A stretch of DNA of 64,000 nt from an uncultured Collinsella sp. (GCA_900759045.1 CAAETU010000079.1:51696-115695); one strand, 5' to 3'; counted from the stretch's first letter, positions 42,258-53,688 are shown. A program made the numbers and translations. The notes: a model not told the origin generated them from the sequence alone.

Positions 42258-44096
42258 TTAAAGTTCCAAGTACTCTTCCCAGAACTCTCGTGAAGTCATG
42301 TACGGCATGGCATCTTTCCATGCCCCTCTAACGCTCTTGCCTTCTTTACGATAGCGCTTCATCAGTTCGTGCTCTCGGCGGCGAATGCTCTTAAATCGTA
42401 CTCGATCCATCGTGCGAAACGACCCCTTCTCGCGGGTCGGATCAAGAAAGACCAGCGTCTTGCAGCGCGTCGAGTTGCCCTCAAGCGTACAGCTGCCGTT
42501 CTTTACCACATAGCCAGGTTTCCCGCGCAGCAGCGCATCGGGAAGATAATGCTTATCGTAAGGAATAGATCTCCAATACTTCATAAACTTCGAAGGATGG
42601 AATTCCAGATTAGCATTAGCGAGCACTTGCTTCGTAACCCCGGCCTTGCGTAGAAGCTCTGGGTCCATCTCGGAAACAGGAATCAGCTTTTCGTTTAGCT
42701 TACCCTTACCGATCATCGTCGCGGCACCATCAAGCTTCTGGAGATACTCAGGGCCACGCAGATAATCCTCAAAGCCATCGAGAATAAACTCGGCAGCCTG
42801 ATAGTCCATATCGCGCAAGTTCTGACGTACCCCTCGCTGAATACGAAGGACAAACATCTTCTCATCAGCACAATCATCGAGAGCAATCATGGCAAAGAAG
42901 TTGCGGAAGTACTGGTAGCAATCAACCGATGCGCGGAAACGCCCCTCAAAGCTTGCATGCCACACGCAAATGCAATTCATGGTCATGTAGACAGGCTTAT
43001 TGCGCATGCCAAACTCAACGTCGTCGCAGCGGATAAAGAAAGGCATGGGAAGGCCGTTCTTTTCGATAGCCTTCACCGGAATGCAGCTATACCACCAAGC
43101 TCCATAGGCCTGATCAACTTCAACGTTCGTACGTTCATTTTCGAGGATGTCGGACAGCTTGCCAACATTCAGGTCCTCTTTTACGCGACGATAGGCACCG
43201 GTAGTCGCCACATACGAGACATCCTCAAACTGACGAGTAGGGTCCTCCATTGAGAGCATGGCGCCGTTAATAAAGGCGTCTTTATACTTGCCCTTAGCAA
43301 GAGAGAGGAGATTGAACGTGCGGATCAAACTCTCGGGCATGATAGAGACATCGTCATCCATCAAGATGATATGGGTGAACTGACCAGGAGTTTCGGTAGC
43401 CGCCATCATTCCACGTGCAAATCCTCCCGAACCGCCTGTATTGGGATTCGGGAGTACGGTAACCAACTCGTCAGATAGCGCCGCGGAATCGAGCGTCTGG
43501 CCATTGTCGACGACAAACATGTGGAAGTGATCGCAAATCGGACCGTCCTCTTTAGAGATGCCGGTTTTAACGAGCTCAATGTTTGGAAGAATATATCGTT
43601 CATTCTTAAATGTGGTGGTAGAAAGAGCAAGATTGATCGGGTTAATTGAGCCCTCAGGAACATCCGTCAGGTAAGAAGCGCTCAAAAGGTCAACGGAATA
43701 GCCCTCGTCGCTCTCAATCCAAAAACCGATCAAGTCGTAGCCGGTTGTATCGATATCGATATCGAGAAAGCAAGGATCAAGTTTCTCGCCATCAAAAGGA
43801 TTCGATCTAAGCTCGACAGGATTCAGCTCGCCAGACCTCACTCCATGAACGACAACCCGTCCTCTGCCAAATAAAGCCATATGCAAGACGACGCCGTCAA
43901 CAGACGCATATTGATGCCATTTGCATGCAGATAGGCCATTTACATACGTCAGAAAGTCAACGTTTCCATTGATATGAAGTGAATGAATGTTGTCATCATA
44001 CGAAGCATCACCGGAGAGCACGCGATAGTAGAGTTCAGGAAAACCCTTTGCATGCTTTTCAACTTTAAGTACAACATTCGCAAGTTTAAACTGCAT
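42258..44096 (-). CDS. GlfT2-like galactofuranosyltransferase, copy A
   Basis: GlfT2-type enzymes use UDP-Galf to build galactofuran chains. The 612 residues (ATG at 44096; opening MQFKLANVVL) have an N-terminal beta-sandwich domain, then a GT-A domain with STTTFKNERYILPNIELV (about 160-177), NPNTGGSGGFARGMM, the metal-binding LMDDDVSIMPES (about 245-256), DDVEFGMRN with a carboxylate pair and the ICVWHASF His. Helices follow. It is 30-35% similar by eye to copy B (45416-47293). The strongest evidence for the sugar is glf at 38110. Confidence 0.88.
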   Translation of the reverse strand: MQFKLANVVLKVEKHAKGFPELYYRVLSGDASYDDNIHSLHINGNVDFLTYVNGLSACKWHQYASVDGVVLHMALFGRGRVVVHGVRSGELNPVELRSNPFDGEKLDPCFLDIDIDTTGYDLIGFWIESDEGYSVDLLSASYLTDVPEGSINPINLALSTTTFKNERYILPNIELVKTGISKEDGPICDHFHMFVVDNGQTLDSAALSDELVTVLPNPNTGGSGGFARGMMAATETPGQFTHIILMDDDVSIMPESLIRTFNLLSLAKGKYKDAFINGAMLSMEDPTRQFEDVSYVATTGAYRRVKEDLNVGKLSDILENERTNVEVDQAYGAWWYSCIPVKAIEKNGLPMPFFIRCDDVEFGMRNKPVYMTMNCICVWHASFEGRFRASVDCYQYFRNFFAMIALDDCADEKMFVLRIQRGVRQNLRDMDYQAAEFILDGFEDYLRGPEYLQKLDGAATMIGKGKLNEKLIPVSEMDPELLRKAGVTKQVLANANLEFHPSKFMKYWRSIPYDKHYLPDALLRGKPGYVVKNGSCTLEGNSTRCKTLVFLDPTREKGSFRTMDRVRFKSIRRREHELMKRYRKEGKSVRGAWKDAMPYMTSREFWEEYLEL

Positions 44097-44128
44097 TTTA
44101 GATACCTTAATCAAAGCCGTTGCAACTA

Positions 44129-45316
44129 CTAATTACATTCGTCGACAAACCTTGCCATCGCGGAACGAACATCAGGATCAGACAAAACATCCTTTGCAAA
44201 ATGATCATGCCCGCAGATGTCCATAGGCATGTAAGGCCATCCAGGATAGCAATCATCAGCGACCTTTTCCGCTTTCGCGGGAACCAAAAAAGAAAAGCTG
44301 TCAAACGGATGCTTTCTTACGGGAAGGATATCGTTGCAGTCCCAAATTATTTTACGTTTAGGGGCATCAAAAACGTTATCAATCGCGTATGCAAAATCAC
44401 CATGAGACTCATCAGTCAACAAACCTAGATCATGAGCCTTTTCGTTAAACGAATCGAATACGCTCTGGACAAGATCAATCTCCGCAGAAGAAACAACTGT
44501 TCTCTGAGCTTCCAAGTCAACATCCCCGCACTGCACGCTAAGACCACTTTCGGGATGAACCATCCAAGGATTATCTTTCCAAAAACTAAACTCACCCTCA
44601 TGTTGGTCAAAATAGTCCATGAGTTCAATTCTGAGTTGCCTAAGCTGATCGTTCGCGCGCTTGGAATTCACGGCCGCCCGGTCGTAAATCGAAATGTCCA
44701 CAAAACAAGGTATAAGCGAATTAGTTGAACAAAAGCGAACTTGACGACACTTTACAAACCAGTCATATACGAGAGTGATTTGATATTCAGGGTCGTCTTT
44801 CAAAACGGCAGCGAGCTTATCCACATCGGACCTAATCATGCAGATATCAATATCGTCATCCCAAGGAATAAACCCCGATCGAGACAAAGTCCCCACAAGA
44901 GAGCCGTAAGAAAGCCAGTATTGGATATTATTTGCAGTGCAAATCGCGTCCAGCTTACTCATCAACGCCGCGTTTGCCTGCTGCATCAATCTAATATCAC
45001 CCTCGGCGTCGGGTAACGCATCAAAGATTTTACAACGGAGCTCAAAAGGGGTGAGATCAGGGTACGCACGTCGCGCTAACAATTCAAATCGAAGGCTCAT
45101 TTGTTCTGACAAACTTTGTTGGCGTTGCTTGAGCAATTCGATTTCTGGAAATAACCGAGTATCCAATTTGTAATTGATATTCATATTGATGCCGTTATCA
45201 GCCTGCTCGATACGCGAAAATACCTCGTCAAAACGGCGATCCATATCCTCATGCATGGCATGTAATGATCGGGATGAGCCGGGAAGAATCTTTTTTATAT
45301 TTGAAAGCAAGGACAT
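44129..45316 (-). CDS. LicD family phosphotransferase
   Basis: LicD proteins transfer phosphocholine, or in other families a phospho-sugar-alcohol, onto surface glycans; the substrate here is unknown. The 395 residues begin with a coiled-coil stretch (about 20-95, FSRIEQADNGINMN and LLKQRQQSLSEQM), then the LicD domain: YWLSYGSLVGTLSRSGFIPW (about 132-151) and the DDDIDICM metal site (about 152-159). It lies between the two GlfT2-like genes, which implies it decorates the same polymer. The ATG at 45316 follows GGGAAGG. No choline kinase or cytidylyltransferase is in the window. Confidence 0.85.
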   Translation of the reverse strand: MSLLSNIKKILPGSSRSLHAMHEDMDRRFDEVFSRIEQADNGINMNINYKLDTRLFPEIELLKQRQQSLSEQMSLRFELLARRAYPDLTPFELRCKIFDALPDAEGDIRLMQQANAALMSKLDAICTANNIQYWLSYGSLVGTLSRSGFIPWDDDIDICMIRSDVDKLAAVLKDDPEYQITLVYDWFVKCRQVRFCSTNSLIPCFVDISIYDRAAVNSKRANDQLRQLRIELMDYFDQHEGEFSFWKDNPWMVHPESGLSVQCGDVDLEAQRTVVSSAEIDLVQSVFDSFNEKAHDLGLLTDESHGDFAYAIDNVFDAPKRKIIWDCNDILPVRKHPFDSFSFLVPAKAEKVADDCYPGWPYMPMDICGHDHFAKDVLSDPDVRSAMARFVDECN

Positions 45317-45371
45317 GACTTAACCTTCCCAACGACAAACAATGAACGAAGCACAATTACACTTATGATAC

Positions 45372-45406
45372 AAAAGAATGAGTGGGTCCCACTTTGAAAC
45401 CCACTC
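45372..45406 (-). terminator. terminator after GlfT2-like copy B
   Basis: GAGTGGGT pairs with ACCCACTC, followed by ATTCTTTT on the minus strand. It would separate the long rml/GlfT2-B operon from licD. Confidence 0.65.
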
Positions 45407-45415
45407 ACACGAAGA

Positions 45416-47293
45416 CTACTCAGACGCCTCTTTCAAATACTGTTTCCAGAAATCAATCGAAGTAAAGACATCTCTATACGAAGCAAATTCGGCATAAATC
45501 TTATCTTTGTTACGCTTGAATTCCCTCTCGGCCTTTCGAAAACGAGTCCAAACCTCTTTGAATCGCTTCTTATCCATATGTCTAATGGCGCCCTTTTTAT
45601 TAGGCATATCTACCACAATAAGCGTATCAACATCCCTGATTTTACCGGCGGGATAAACCCATCCCGCAGCATCAATAACAGCAACCTTGCCCTTACGCTT
45701 TACCGAATCGTTAACGAAACGGTGGCCATTAATGGTCAGATAATCCTTAAATGCCTGCAGCCTAGACCTGTCGCCCTCAAGACTCAAATTGCCAAAAGTT
45801 AACTGCGTCAAGTCGACGCCCAGCTCTAGCGCTTGAGGAATGAGTTGCTCGATGGGAATCAATTGTTCCCTTTCACGATTTGCCGCCATAAAGCGAGCTT
45901 CAGCAACCGGATGAGAAATCCACTCCGGACCTCTCAAAAAATCTTCAAGGCCTTTTACCGCAAGAAGAGCATCATCGTAGTCAAATTTCTTCAGGTCGAG
46001 TTCGACCTCACGACGAATCTCATAAAGAAAATCAGCAAGGGGAGCAACGCCGGTCGTCGCTTGGCTAATCAGCGTATTTCGGCTCACCTGATAACGCTCC
46101 ACAGCGGCACTATACTTAAACTTAAAAGAATTATGCCAAACGCAAATACCATTCATGGACATGAACCTAGGTTTACAGCGAAGCGCGTACTCGGCGTCAT
46201 CCGAACGAACAAATAGAGGCAAAGGCAGCCCCTCGCGCTCAATCGTTGCGGTAGGTATAACGCAATACCACCAGCCAGCATACTGTTGGACAGTGTCCTC
46301 ATAAAGGCCAGTTGGGGCCTTATATATCTCGGTCTCAACTACATCATGAAGTGAAGTCATATAGCCTTCAGGCTTAAGGGGAGAAAAAGTTCCCTTAGCA
46401 GTAAAGAACCCCAAATCCTCGGTACGCAAATTGGGCTCTTCCAAGCTCATCATGGCGCCCGATAAAAAGGCGTTAACATATTTTTCTTTGAGAAGAGAAA
46501 GCAGGTTGAACGTACGGATAAAGCTCTCGGGAAGAACCTCAACATCGTCGTCCATCAGGAGAACATGAGTCGCTTTAGGATTCTGCTCCAGCGCCTCAAT
46601 CATGCCACGAGCAAACCCACCGGAACCGCCGACATTTGGATTAGGATGAATCGAAATACGATCCGATCCAGAGTTGCAGTCTAACGATCTGCCGTTGTCG
46701 ACAACATGGACATGAAAATGTTCCGAAATTGGCTCTTTACCAGAAAGAATCCCCTCTTTAATGAGATTTAGATTGTTAAGGACGTACTGTTCTTTTTTAA
46801 ATGTCGTAATAGCAAGAGCTAATTCGACTGGATGAATGCAGCAAGGATCAACGTCCGCATAATAATAGGCATCATCAAGCGTCAAATCGCCGGCACTTTC
46901 AATGCTGAAGGAATGTAGTATTTCACCAGCCTGCTCGGTAATTTCGATATCAACGGAAGCCCAAACATCAGAAGAAGAGAAGCTACGATTGGAGTCCGGA
47001 ACAACACGGGAGCTCCAATCAAGATTACCAACGGTCCTCTCCTGAAAATCAAAACCGGCACCCCGATATTTGAAATGAAGATAAAAAGACCCAGCATTCG
47101 AGTACTCTTTCCACTTCATTATAGAAAGAGAATTAAAATAAGTAGAAAAATCAACGCAAGAAGAACCAAGCAATCTCAGAGAAGATGGAGAATCGGAAAT
47201 CGCCCTACCGGCTAGCTCTCTAAAAGAGAGGGTCGGGAATTGATCAAACGCCTGATTACCACTGAAGATGAGATTCGCCAACTTAAACTGCAT
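45416..47293 (-). CDS. GlfT2-like galactofuranosyltransferase, copy B
   Basis: The 625 residues match copy A along the whole length, beginning MQFKLANLIF. Motifs are AITTFKKEQYVLNNLNLIK (about 168-186), NPNVGGSGGFARGM, LMDDDVEVLPESFIRTFNLL (about 248-267), SDDAEYALR and ICVWHNSF. The metal-binding DDD and the His are intact, so both copies should be active. Differences lie mostly in the N-terminal sandwich, which may set chain position or linkage. The ATG follows GGAGCCTC. It is 34 bp after the membrane protein gene. Confidence 0.87.
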   Translation of the reverse strand: MQFKLANLIFSGNQAFDQFPTLSFRELAGRAISDSPSSLRLLGSSCVDFSTYFNSLSIMKWKEYSNAGSFYLHFKYRGAGFDFQERTVGNLDWSSRVVPDSNRSFSSSDVWASVDIEITEQAGEILHSFSIESAGDLTLDDAYYYADVDPCCIHPVELALAITTFKKEQYVLNNLNLIKEGILSGKEPISEHFHVHVVDNGRSLDCNSGSDRISIHPNPNVGGSGGFARGMIEALEQNPKATHVLLMDDDVEVLPESFIRTFNLLSLLKEKYVNAFLSGAMMSLEEPNLRTEDLGFFTAKGTFSPLKPEGYMTSLHDVVETEIYKAPTGLYEDTVQQYAGWWYCVIPTATIEREGLPLPLFVRSDDAEYALRCKPRFMSMNGICVWHNSFKFKYSAAVERYQVSRNTLISQATTGVAPLADFLYEIRREVELDLKKFDYDDALLAVKGLEDFLRGPEWISHPVAEARFMAANREREQLIPIEQLIPQALELGVDLTQLTFGNLSLEGDRSRLQAFKDYLTINGHRFVNDSVKRKGKVAVIDAAGWVYPAGKIRDVDTLIVVDMPNKKGAIRHMDKKRFKEVWTRFRKAEREFKRNKDKIYAEFASYRDVFTSIDFWKQYLKEASE

Positions 47294-47327
47294 GAGGCTC
47301 CAATTTCAATTGATACTAAAACAATAA

Positions 47328-49376
47328 TTACTCTAAATCGATGCGATACAGCCTAGAATGCCCCGATTTTTTTAATAGTGTAAACCCAGGAGTCTTATCG
47401 TTAATCTCCTCGATACCATCCCAGTCATTCGGGTTATACGTAAAAACATGACCTCTTGATTTACAATTATCGGAATCGAGCAATAGCACATAATGGGCAC
47501 CAGATGCTTTAACGGCCTGCCTTATCTCTGAATCCGACCCAATCTTATAGAGTCCATGCCTTATGGCCCTACTGGCAATCGACTCGTTAGGGTCATTCTC
47601 GGGAGAGCTGTTTAAAGAGCGATAGTACACCTGAATATCAGAAGACCCGTAAAGAAAAGCTGATCCGTCGTAGGGCGAATTTAAAACAACGGAATCACCC
47701 ACAATCTCCTTTACCGACGATGCAAACTCAAGCTCTTTCACATTTAATTCCTCTGGGTTGCACATGTCATAGTCTCGTTTAATTACATTCCTTGTTTTGC
47801 CAAAAACCATTTCAACGTTTAGCAAGCCCGGAATCTGAAATGAAGGATAGAAAACAGCCGTAACAAAAAGCACGACAAATATAGCGGGATAAAGTCGATT
47901 GAACGATCCGGCAGACATATGCTTACCGTCAAGAATTCTCTTTCTTAGCTCAACGAAAACAATCGAAGAACCAAGGACCGCCAACGGAAACGCAGCAAGC
48001 GTGCACAACGTAGCTGTTCTATATGGATCTGTATACCAAAATCCAGCAAACCACGGTTTAAATACTGCCTCTGTAGCACCTGTGGAGAAATGGATGGCTA
48101 ACGCAAGAAAATAAGAAACAGGCATCCAGCGAAGCTCAACGCGCTGCAGAGTATAAAACAGTCCCACAATGACGAATAAACCAAGAACCAGATTACTGGG
48201 AGAATCCGGAGAGTACGACTGACAGAGGAAATTGACCAACATTTGCGAAGGCGACGTATAATGACCCCAGCTAATGCTAACAACTCCTTGCATCATGGGT
48301 AAATTATATGCAACGATCCAAGCGGCAACAAAGCAAACAACTAGGCCAACCGCAGCAGAAAACGACTTGAGCGGAGTGAGATTTTTCGCAATGCAAAAGT
48401 TATACAACCTTGCAGCCGCGTATGGAAGCAGCAAAACGCCAACAGAGAAAACCCCATTAGGTTGAAGCAAAAATAGATCGAACAACCCGAAAAGAAATAA
48501 AAAGGCCAACAAAACTCTGTTTTGGATAGACAGGCCTTCGCCCTTAGTTAGACTCATGAATACGGAACAAACTGAGCATACAAGGCAAAAAGCGGCAAGA
48601 TTTGAATATAGGACGCCGAAGGTAAGCAGCCTCCACGGGAACGCATATGCAGTAATGCAAATTAAAGCTCCCAGTGCGAGACAAGTCTTTTTTTCAGTAA
48701 TGGCACTCATCAACGCAAAGCAGCTCATTGGAAATACGAAAGCAACAAACGAGAAATTAACTGCATTGATAGCGACAGCAGCGCTAATAGAAAGAAGATT
48801 GCTCACCAGTGCGCAAATTACATGCCATGCAGCAGGGTAAAACCCAGCTCCAGTGGAACCATATCCAGGAACGGTCGGGTAAACGCTTATTCCCGCAGGA
48901 GAATAGCAGCCAGTGGCGGCAAGAGCATGAATCTCATTGAGATGATACGAATTGTCTATCGAAACTGAAAAAAACTCAGGCGAACCGAGAACGGACACAA
49001 AAACATAGATAGCAGCAATAAACCCAACGATCAGGTACAGGACTTGATGGAAATCAACGTCTTTAGTATTCAAATAACAAGAACAGGACCCTACGGGCAT
49101 CTGAACAGATCTCACAAGGCGCCAGACAAAAGATGCAACGAAAACCAAAATCGGAATCGCTAGTTCAAGGCAAATGAAAACCCACACATTTACAGAGTGA
49201 AGAAATACCGAAGTAATAACACCGGTCACACAAGTAATGAAAATAGAAACGATTGGAGCAATTGCCAATTTTGGCAACCGAATACTCTTAAAAGGGGAAA
49301 GTAAAAGGTACCCAGGAAAAAACAGCAGAAAAGTAGCCACTGCAATTGCGCCAGTAAATGTAATCCAAATGCTCAT
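47328..49376 (-). CDS. polytopic membrane protein (DUF6541-like), possible GT-C glycosyltransferase
   Basis: The 682 residues are mostly membrane helices (about twelve to fourteen by hydrophobicity), with a large loop after helix 4 (SIDNSYHLNEIHALAATG, about 140-157) and an outside C-terminal domain of about 150 residues. The fold resembles DUF6541 proteins and lipid-sugar-using GT-C transferases, but no catalytic motif can be shown. It follows a GT2/DUF2304 pair in the same operon, which suits an acceptor-side transferase. The ATG at 49376 follows AGGATTC. Confidence 0.65.
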   Translation of the reverse strand: MSIWITFTGAIAVATFLLFFPGYLLLSPFKSIRLPKLAIAPIVSIFITCVTGVITSVFLHSVNVWVFICLELAIPILVFVASFVWRLVRSVQMPVGSCSCYLNTKDVDFHQVLYLIVGFIAAIYVFVSVLGSPEFFSVSIDNSYHLNEIHALAATGCYSPAGISVYPTVPGYGSTGAGFYPAAWHVICALVSNLLSISAAVAINAVNFSFVAFVFPMSCFALMSAITEKKTCLALGALICITAYAFPWRLLTFGVLYSNLAAFCLVCSVCSVFMSLTKGEGLSIQNRVLLAFLFLFGLFDLFLLQPNGVFSVGVLLLPYAAARLYNFCIAKNLTPLKSFSAAVGLVVCFVAAWIVAYNLPMMQGVVSISWGHYTSPSQMLVNFLCQSYSPDSPSNLVLGLFVIVGLFYTLQRVELRWMPVSYFLALAIHFSTGATEAVFKPWFAGFWYTDPYRTATLCTLAAFPLAVLGSSIVFVELRKRILDGKHMSAGSFNRLYPAIFVVLFVTAVFYPSFQIPGLLNVEMVFGKTRNVIKRDYDMCNPEELNVKELEFASSVKEIVGDSVVLNSPYDGSAFLYGSSDIQVYYRSLNSSPENDPNESIASRAIRHGLYKIGSDSEIRQAVKASGAHYVLLLDSDNCKSRGHVFTYNPNDWDGIEEINDKTPGFTLLKKSGHSRLYRIDLE

Positions 49377-49404
49377 ACAGAATCCTATTGCCTAAAAGAA
49401 GGTG

Positions 49405-49737
49405 CTATTTATCTAATGCGACCGCCTGAACAAGAGAATTCAAGCGTTCCTCCAACTTAGCCAAGCGCAGGGAATTGCAGAAATCGCGCACTACGAGAAC
49501 AGCAATCACGTATAAAAACACTAAGTTCGAAGGCGAAACAAAACCGAAGAGAGCTGAAAAAGCGGTTGCTATTTCGGGAAAAATGCCTAAAACTACAAAA
49601 CTTAAGCTAAATAATAGCCAAAACAACGAATCCAGAGCTTGCATCTGGGACTTCTTAAGCTTTCGGGCAACAAAAATCAAAACAACAGCAGCGCTGACAA
49701 TCAGCAACACGCGAAGTGATATAGACACAACAATCAC
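49405..49737 (-). CDS. DUF2304 small membrane protein
   Basis: DUF2304 proteins are short membrane partners of family 2 glycosyltransferases; their role is not settled. The 110 residues have three hydrophobic helices (about 5-23, 36-56, 68-86) and a C-terminal coiled coil (LRLAKLEERLNSLVQ). The motif LDSLFWLLFSLSFVVLGIFP is typical. The GTG start overlaps the GT2 stop (GTGA), showing tight coupling. Confidence 0.82.
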   Translation of the reverse strand: MIVVSISLRVLLIVSAAVVLIFVARKLKKSQMQALDSLFWLLFSLSFVVLGIFPEIATAFSALFGFVSPSNLVFLYVIAVLVVRDFCNSLRLAKLEERLNSLVQAVALDK

Positions 49738-50426
49738 CTAAACCACTGAACAATAAGAAGCGTTACAAATACCCGGAGCATATACTGTATGGACTTAACC
49801 GGATTCAAGTAGCTCTCTCCACCTTGGCGTTCACGCATGGAAACCTGGACCTCGGAGACCGAATATCCTTGTTTTAAAAATAAGGCAATTGATTCTGGCT
49901 CGGGATTAAGAGTGTTGTCGTAATAATACCTTTCGAGCACAGGGCGACTAAACAGCCTAAAGCCGGATGTGGGATCACTGATGCGATGTCCAGTCAGCGC
50001 CTTAATCAAAACAGTAATCATGCGAGAACCAACCATACGCATCGATTTATCTTTGCGAACAGTCAGAAACCTAGAACCGATAACAATGTCGGAACCAGTA
50101 TTTACCGCCTTCTCAACAAGAGCTGCCAAATACTCCGGACGATGTTGCCCATCAGCATCGAACTGAATCATATAGTCGTAACCCTGATCGACGGCATATC
50201 GAGCGGCGGTCTGAAAACCAACTGTCAGACCGCAATTAATTGGCATGGTAATAACGTTACAGTTCAACGAACCACAAATTTCGCCTGTACGGTCGCGAGA
50301 CCCATCATTAATAATCACGAAGTCAAATTCAGGTGCGATAGCCCTAAGCTCAGTAACGGTATTTTTAATACACTCTTCTTCATTATATGCAGGAATTGCA
50401 ATAAGAGCTTTTGTATGATTAGACAA
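49734..50426 (-). CDS. family 2 glycosyltransferase (DPM1-like)
   Basis: DPM1-like enzymes transfer a sugar from a nucleotide to polyprenyl phosphate. The 230 residues are a GT-A domain with AIPAYNEEECIKNTV (about 10-24), INDGSRDRTGEI, the DAD-type metal motif FDADGQHRPEY (about 93-103), and SGFRLFSRPVLERYY. It ends at one hydrophobic segment. Translation seems to begin at TTG 50426; no ATG fits. It overlaps DUF2304. The sugar is unknown. Confidence 0.85.
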   Translation of the reverse strand: MSNHTKALIAIPAYNEEECIKNTVTELRAIAPEFDFVIINDGSRDRTGEICGSLNCNVITMPINCGLTVGFQTAARYAVDQGYDYMIQFDADGQHRPEYLAALVEKAVNTGSDIVIGSRFLTVRKDKSMRMVGSRMITVLIKALTGHRISDPTSGFRLFSRPVLERYYYDNTLNPEPESIALFLKQGYSVSEVQVSMRERQGGESYLNPVKSIQYMLRVFVTLLIVQWFR

Positions 50427-50511
50427 ACCCCACCAACCTCAGTCTAGTCGAGAAGGAAAAGAAAACTACATAGCACTTTATAATAAGGCAAGAACGCTCA
50501 ATTAATTAAAT

Positions 50512-51648
50512 TTATGCGCCCAACAAATGTCCGGACGATGAATAAGTGCCGTAAGGCAACTTGTTTTTCAGCATATCTAGAATTGTTTCTGCTATCGAGT
50601 GCGCATCATTATTTGAAATTAAATGGCGATCAAGACGAATAATGTAATGGCTAGGGCAGCACTGAACCGCAATCTCTTCCATTGCCTTAGTCAGACCTAG
50701 AGGCAGCAAAGCACCGTCTAAATCAAGCGAAAGATGGTCGCTGTCAGGTCTACGAGCTGTAAATAAGCTGAGGCAAACGAGATTGATGCCGTATTCGGCA
50801 CAGAAGCGAGCAAGATGAACCGAACCCATAGCATCGGCAGTCCAAACATCGCTCTCACATTCCGCACCACCACCCAAACTATCACAGCCGCTAGTTGAGC
50901 AATTGATAATTGCGCCGTACATAGAACCGTCAATGCTTTCATAGGTTCTTGGGTCACAGATATCGAAAGCTGATTTATCCAAAAAATCATATTCTTTTAA
51001 GCTTGTCTGACATTCGACGATTGACCTAATTGCATTTCCAACCTCAGTCTCGCTTCCTACAAGCAGCGTCCTTTTAGGAGCCATAGGCACGACATCCTTT
51101 AAAAATGGATGGTTTAAGTCTGCTTCAGAAATGACGGCATCACTAAGCGGGATAGGCCACTCGATACCGAGCTCGGGGTCAGCAAGATTCACGAAAGTGT
51201 AGGTCTTCTTCAGCTCGAGCGACCAATGGGCGTCCACCAGATAGGTGTATGCAGTGCCATCCTCCAGCGCTTGGAAGGAGTTGCCCACGCCGCGCGGGAC
51301 GTAGATGGCCCTGGACGGGTCGAGCGTACAGGTGAACACCTTGCCGTAGGTGGCACTGCCCTCGCGCAGGTCCACCCAGGCGCCGAAAACCGAGCCGCGG
51401 GCCACAGAGATGAACTTGTCCCAGGGCTCCGCGTGGATGCCGCGGGTGACGCCCCTCTTCTCGTTATAGGAGATGTTGTTCTGGACGACACGGAGGTCGG
51501 GGATGCCCAGAGCGGTCATCTTGGCACGTTGCCAGTTCTCCTTGAACCAGCCGCGTGAGTCGCCGTGGACGGCCAGGTCGACGACCTTGAGGCCCTCGAT
51601 GCCGGTCTCGGTGACGGAGAGGTCCTTCTCGAATGCGATGTCTGCCAT
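50512..51648 (-). CDS. rmlC: dTDP-4-dehydrorhamnose 3,5-epimerase fused to a degenerate, truncated RmlD domain
   Basis: RmlC epimerises dTDP-4-keto-6-deoxyglucose at C3 and C5. The 378 residues (ATG at 51648 behind AGGAG) have an RmlC half (about 1-185) with the catalytic His in VTRGIHAEPWDKFI, VDLREGSATYG and AYTYLVDAHWS. The other half (about 193-378) follows the RmlD fold (YGAIINCSTSG, IIRLDRH) but has VGSETEVG where GxxGxxG is expected and LGLTK where YxxxK is expected. It ends about 100 residues early. Codons before about 51150 are AT-rich; the RmlC half is GC-rich. So RmlD activity is doubtful. Confidence 0.85.
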   Translation of the reverse strand: MADIAFEKDLSVTETGIEGLKVVDLAVHGDSRGWFKENWQRAKMTALGIPDLRVVQNNISYNEKRGVTRGIHAEPWDKFISVARGSVFGAWVDLREGSATYGKVFTCTLDPSRAIYVPRGVGNSFQALEDGTAYTYLVDAHWSLELKKTYTFVNLADPELGIEWPIPLSDAVISEADLNHPFLKDVVPMAPKRTLLVGSETEVGNAIRSIVECQTSLKEYDFLDKSAFDICDPRTYESIDGSMYGAIINCSTSGCDSLGGGAECESDVWTADAMGSVHLARFCAEYGINLVCLSLFTARRPDSDHLSLDLDGALLPLGLTKAMEEIAVQCCPSHYIIRLDRHLISNNDAHSIAETILDMLKNKLPYGTYSSSGHLLGA

Positions 51649-51683
51649 GTGGGAAAAGCTCCTATCGACGATGTTCAGGTTGC

Positions 51684-51742
51684 GGGCGCCCCGGGCGGGC
51701 CGCAAAATCATCCCCATGCCCTGCGGTCCGCCCGGGGCGCCC
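51684..51742 (-). other. 21-bp GC-rich hairpin between rmlB and rmlC
   Basis: The 21 bases of 51684-51704 (GGGCGCCCCGGGCGG...) pair with 51722-51742 with a single G-U, around a 17-base loop. It is the most stable hairpin seen here, and lies within the rml transcript. No T run follows, so it is not a standard terminator. Confidence 0.85.
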
Positions 51743-51763
51743 CGTAAGGGTACTCGGGCGGTC

Positions 51764-53672
<1,909 letters not shown>

Positions 53673-53688
53673 TCGAATCACTCCCCAA

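Noticed and set aside
50512..51140. A frameshift or sequencing error splitting rmlD
   Set aside because: The frame is open through the whole RmlD-like half and similarity stays in one frame; the losses are substitutions and an early end, not a shift.
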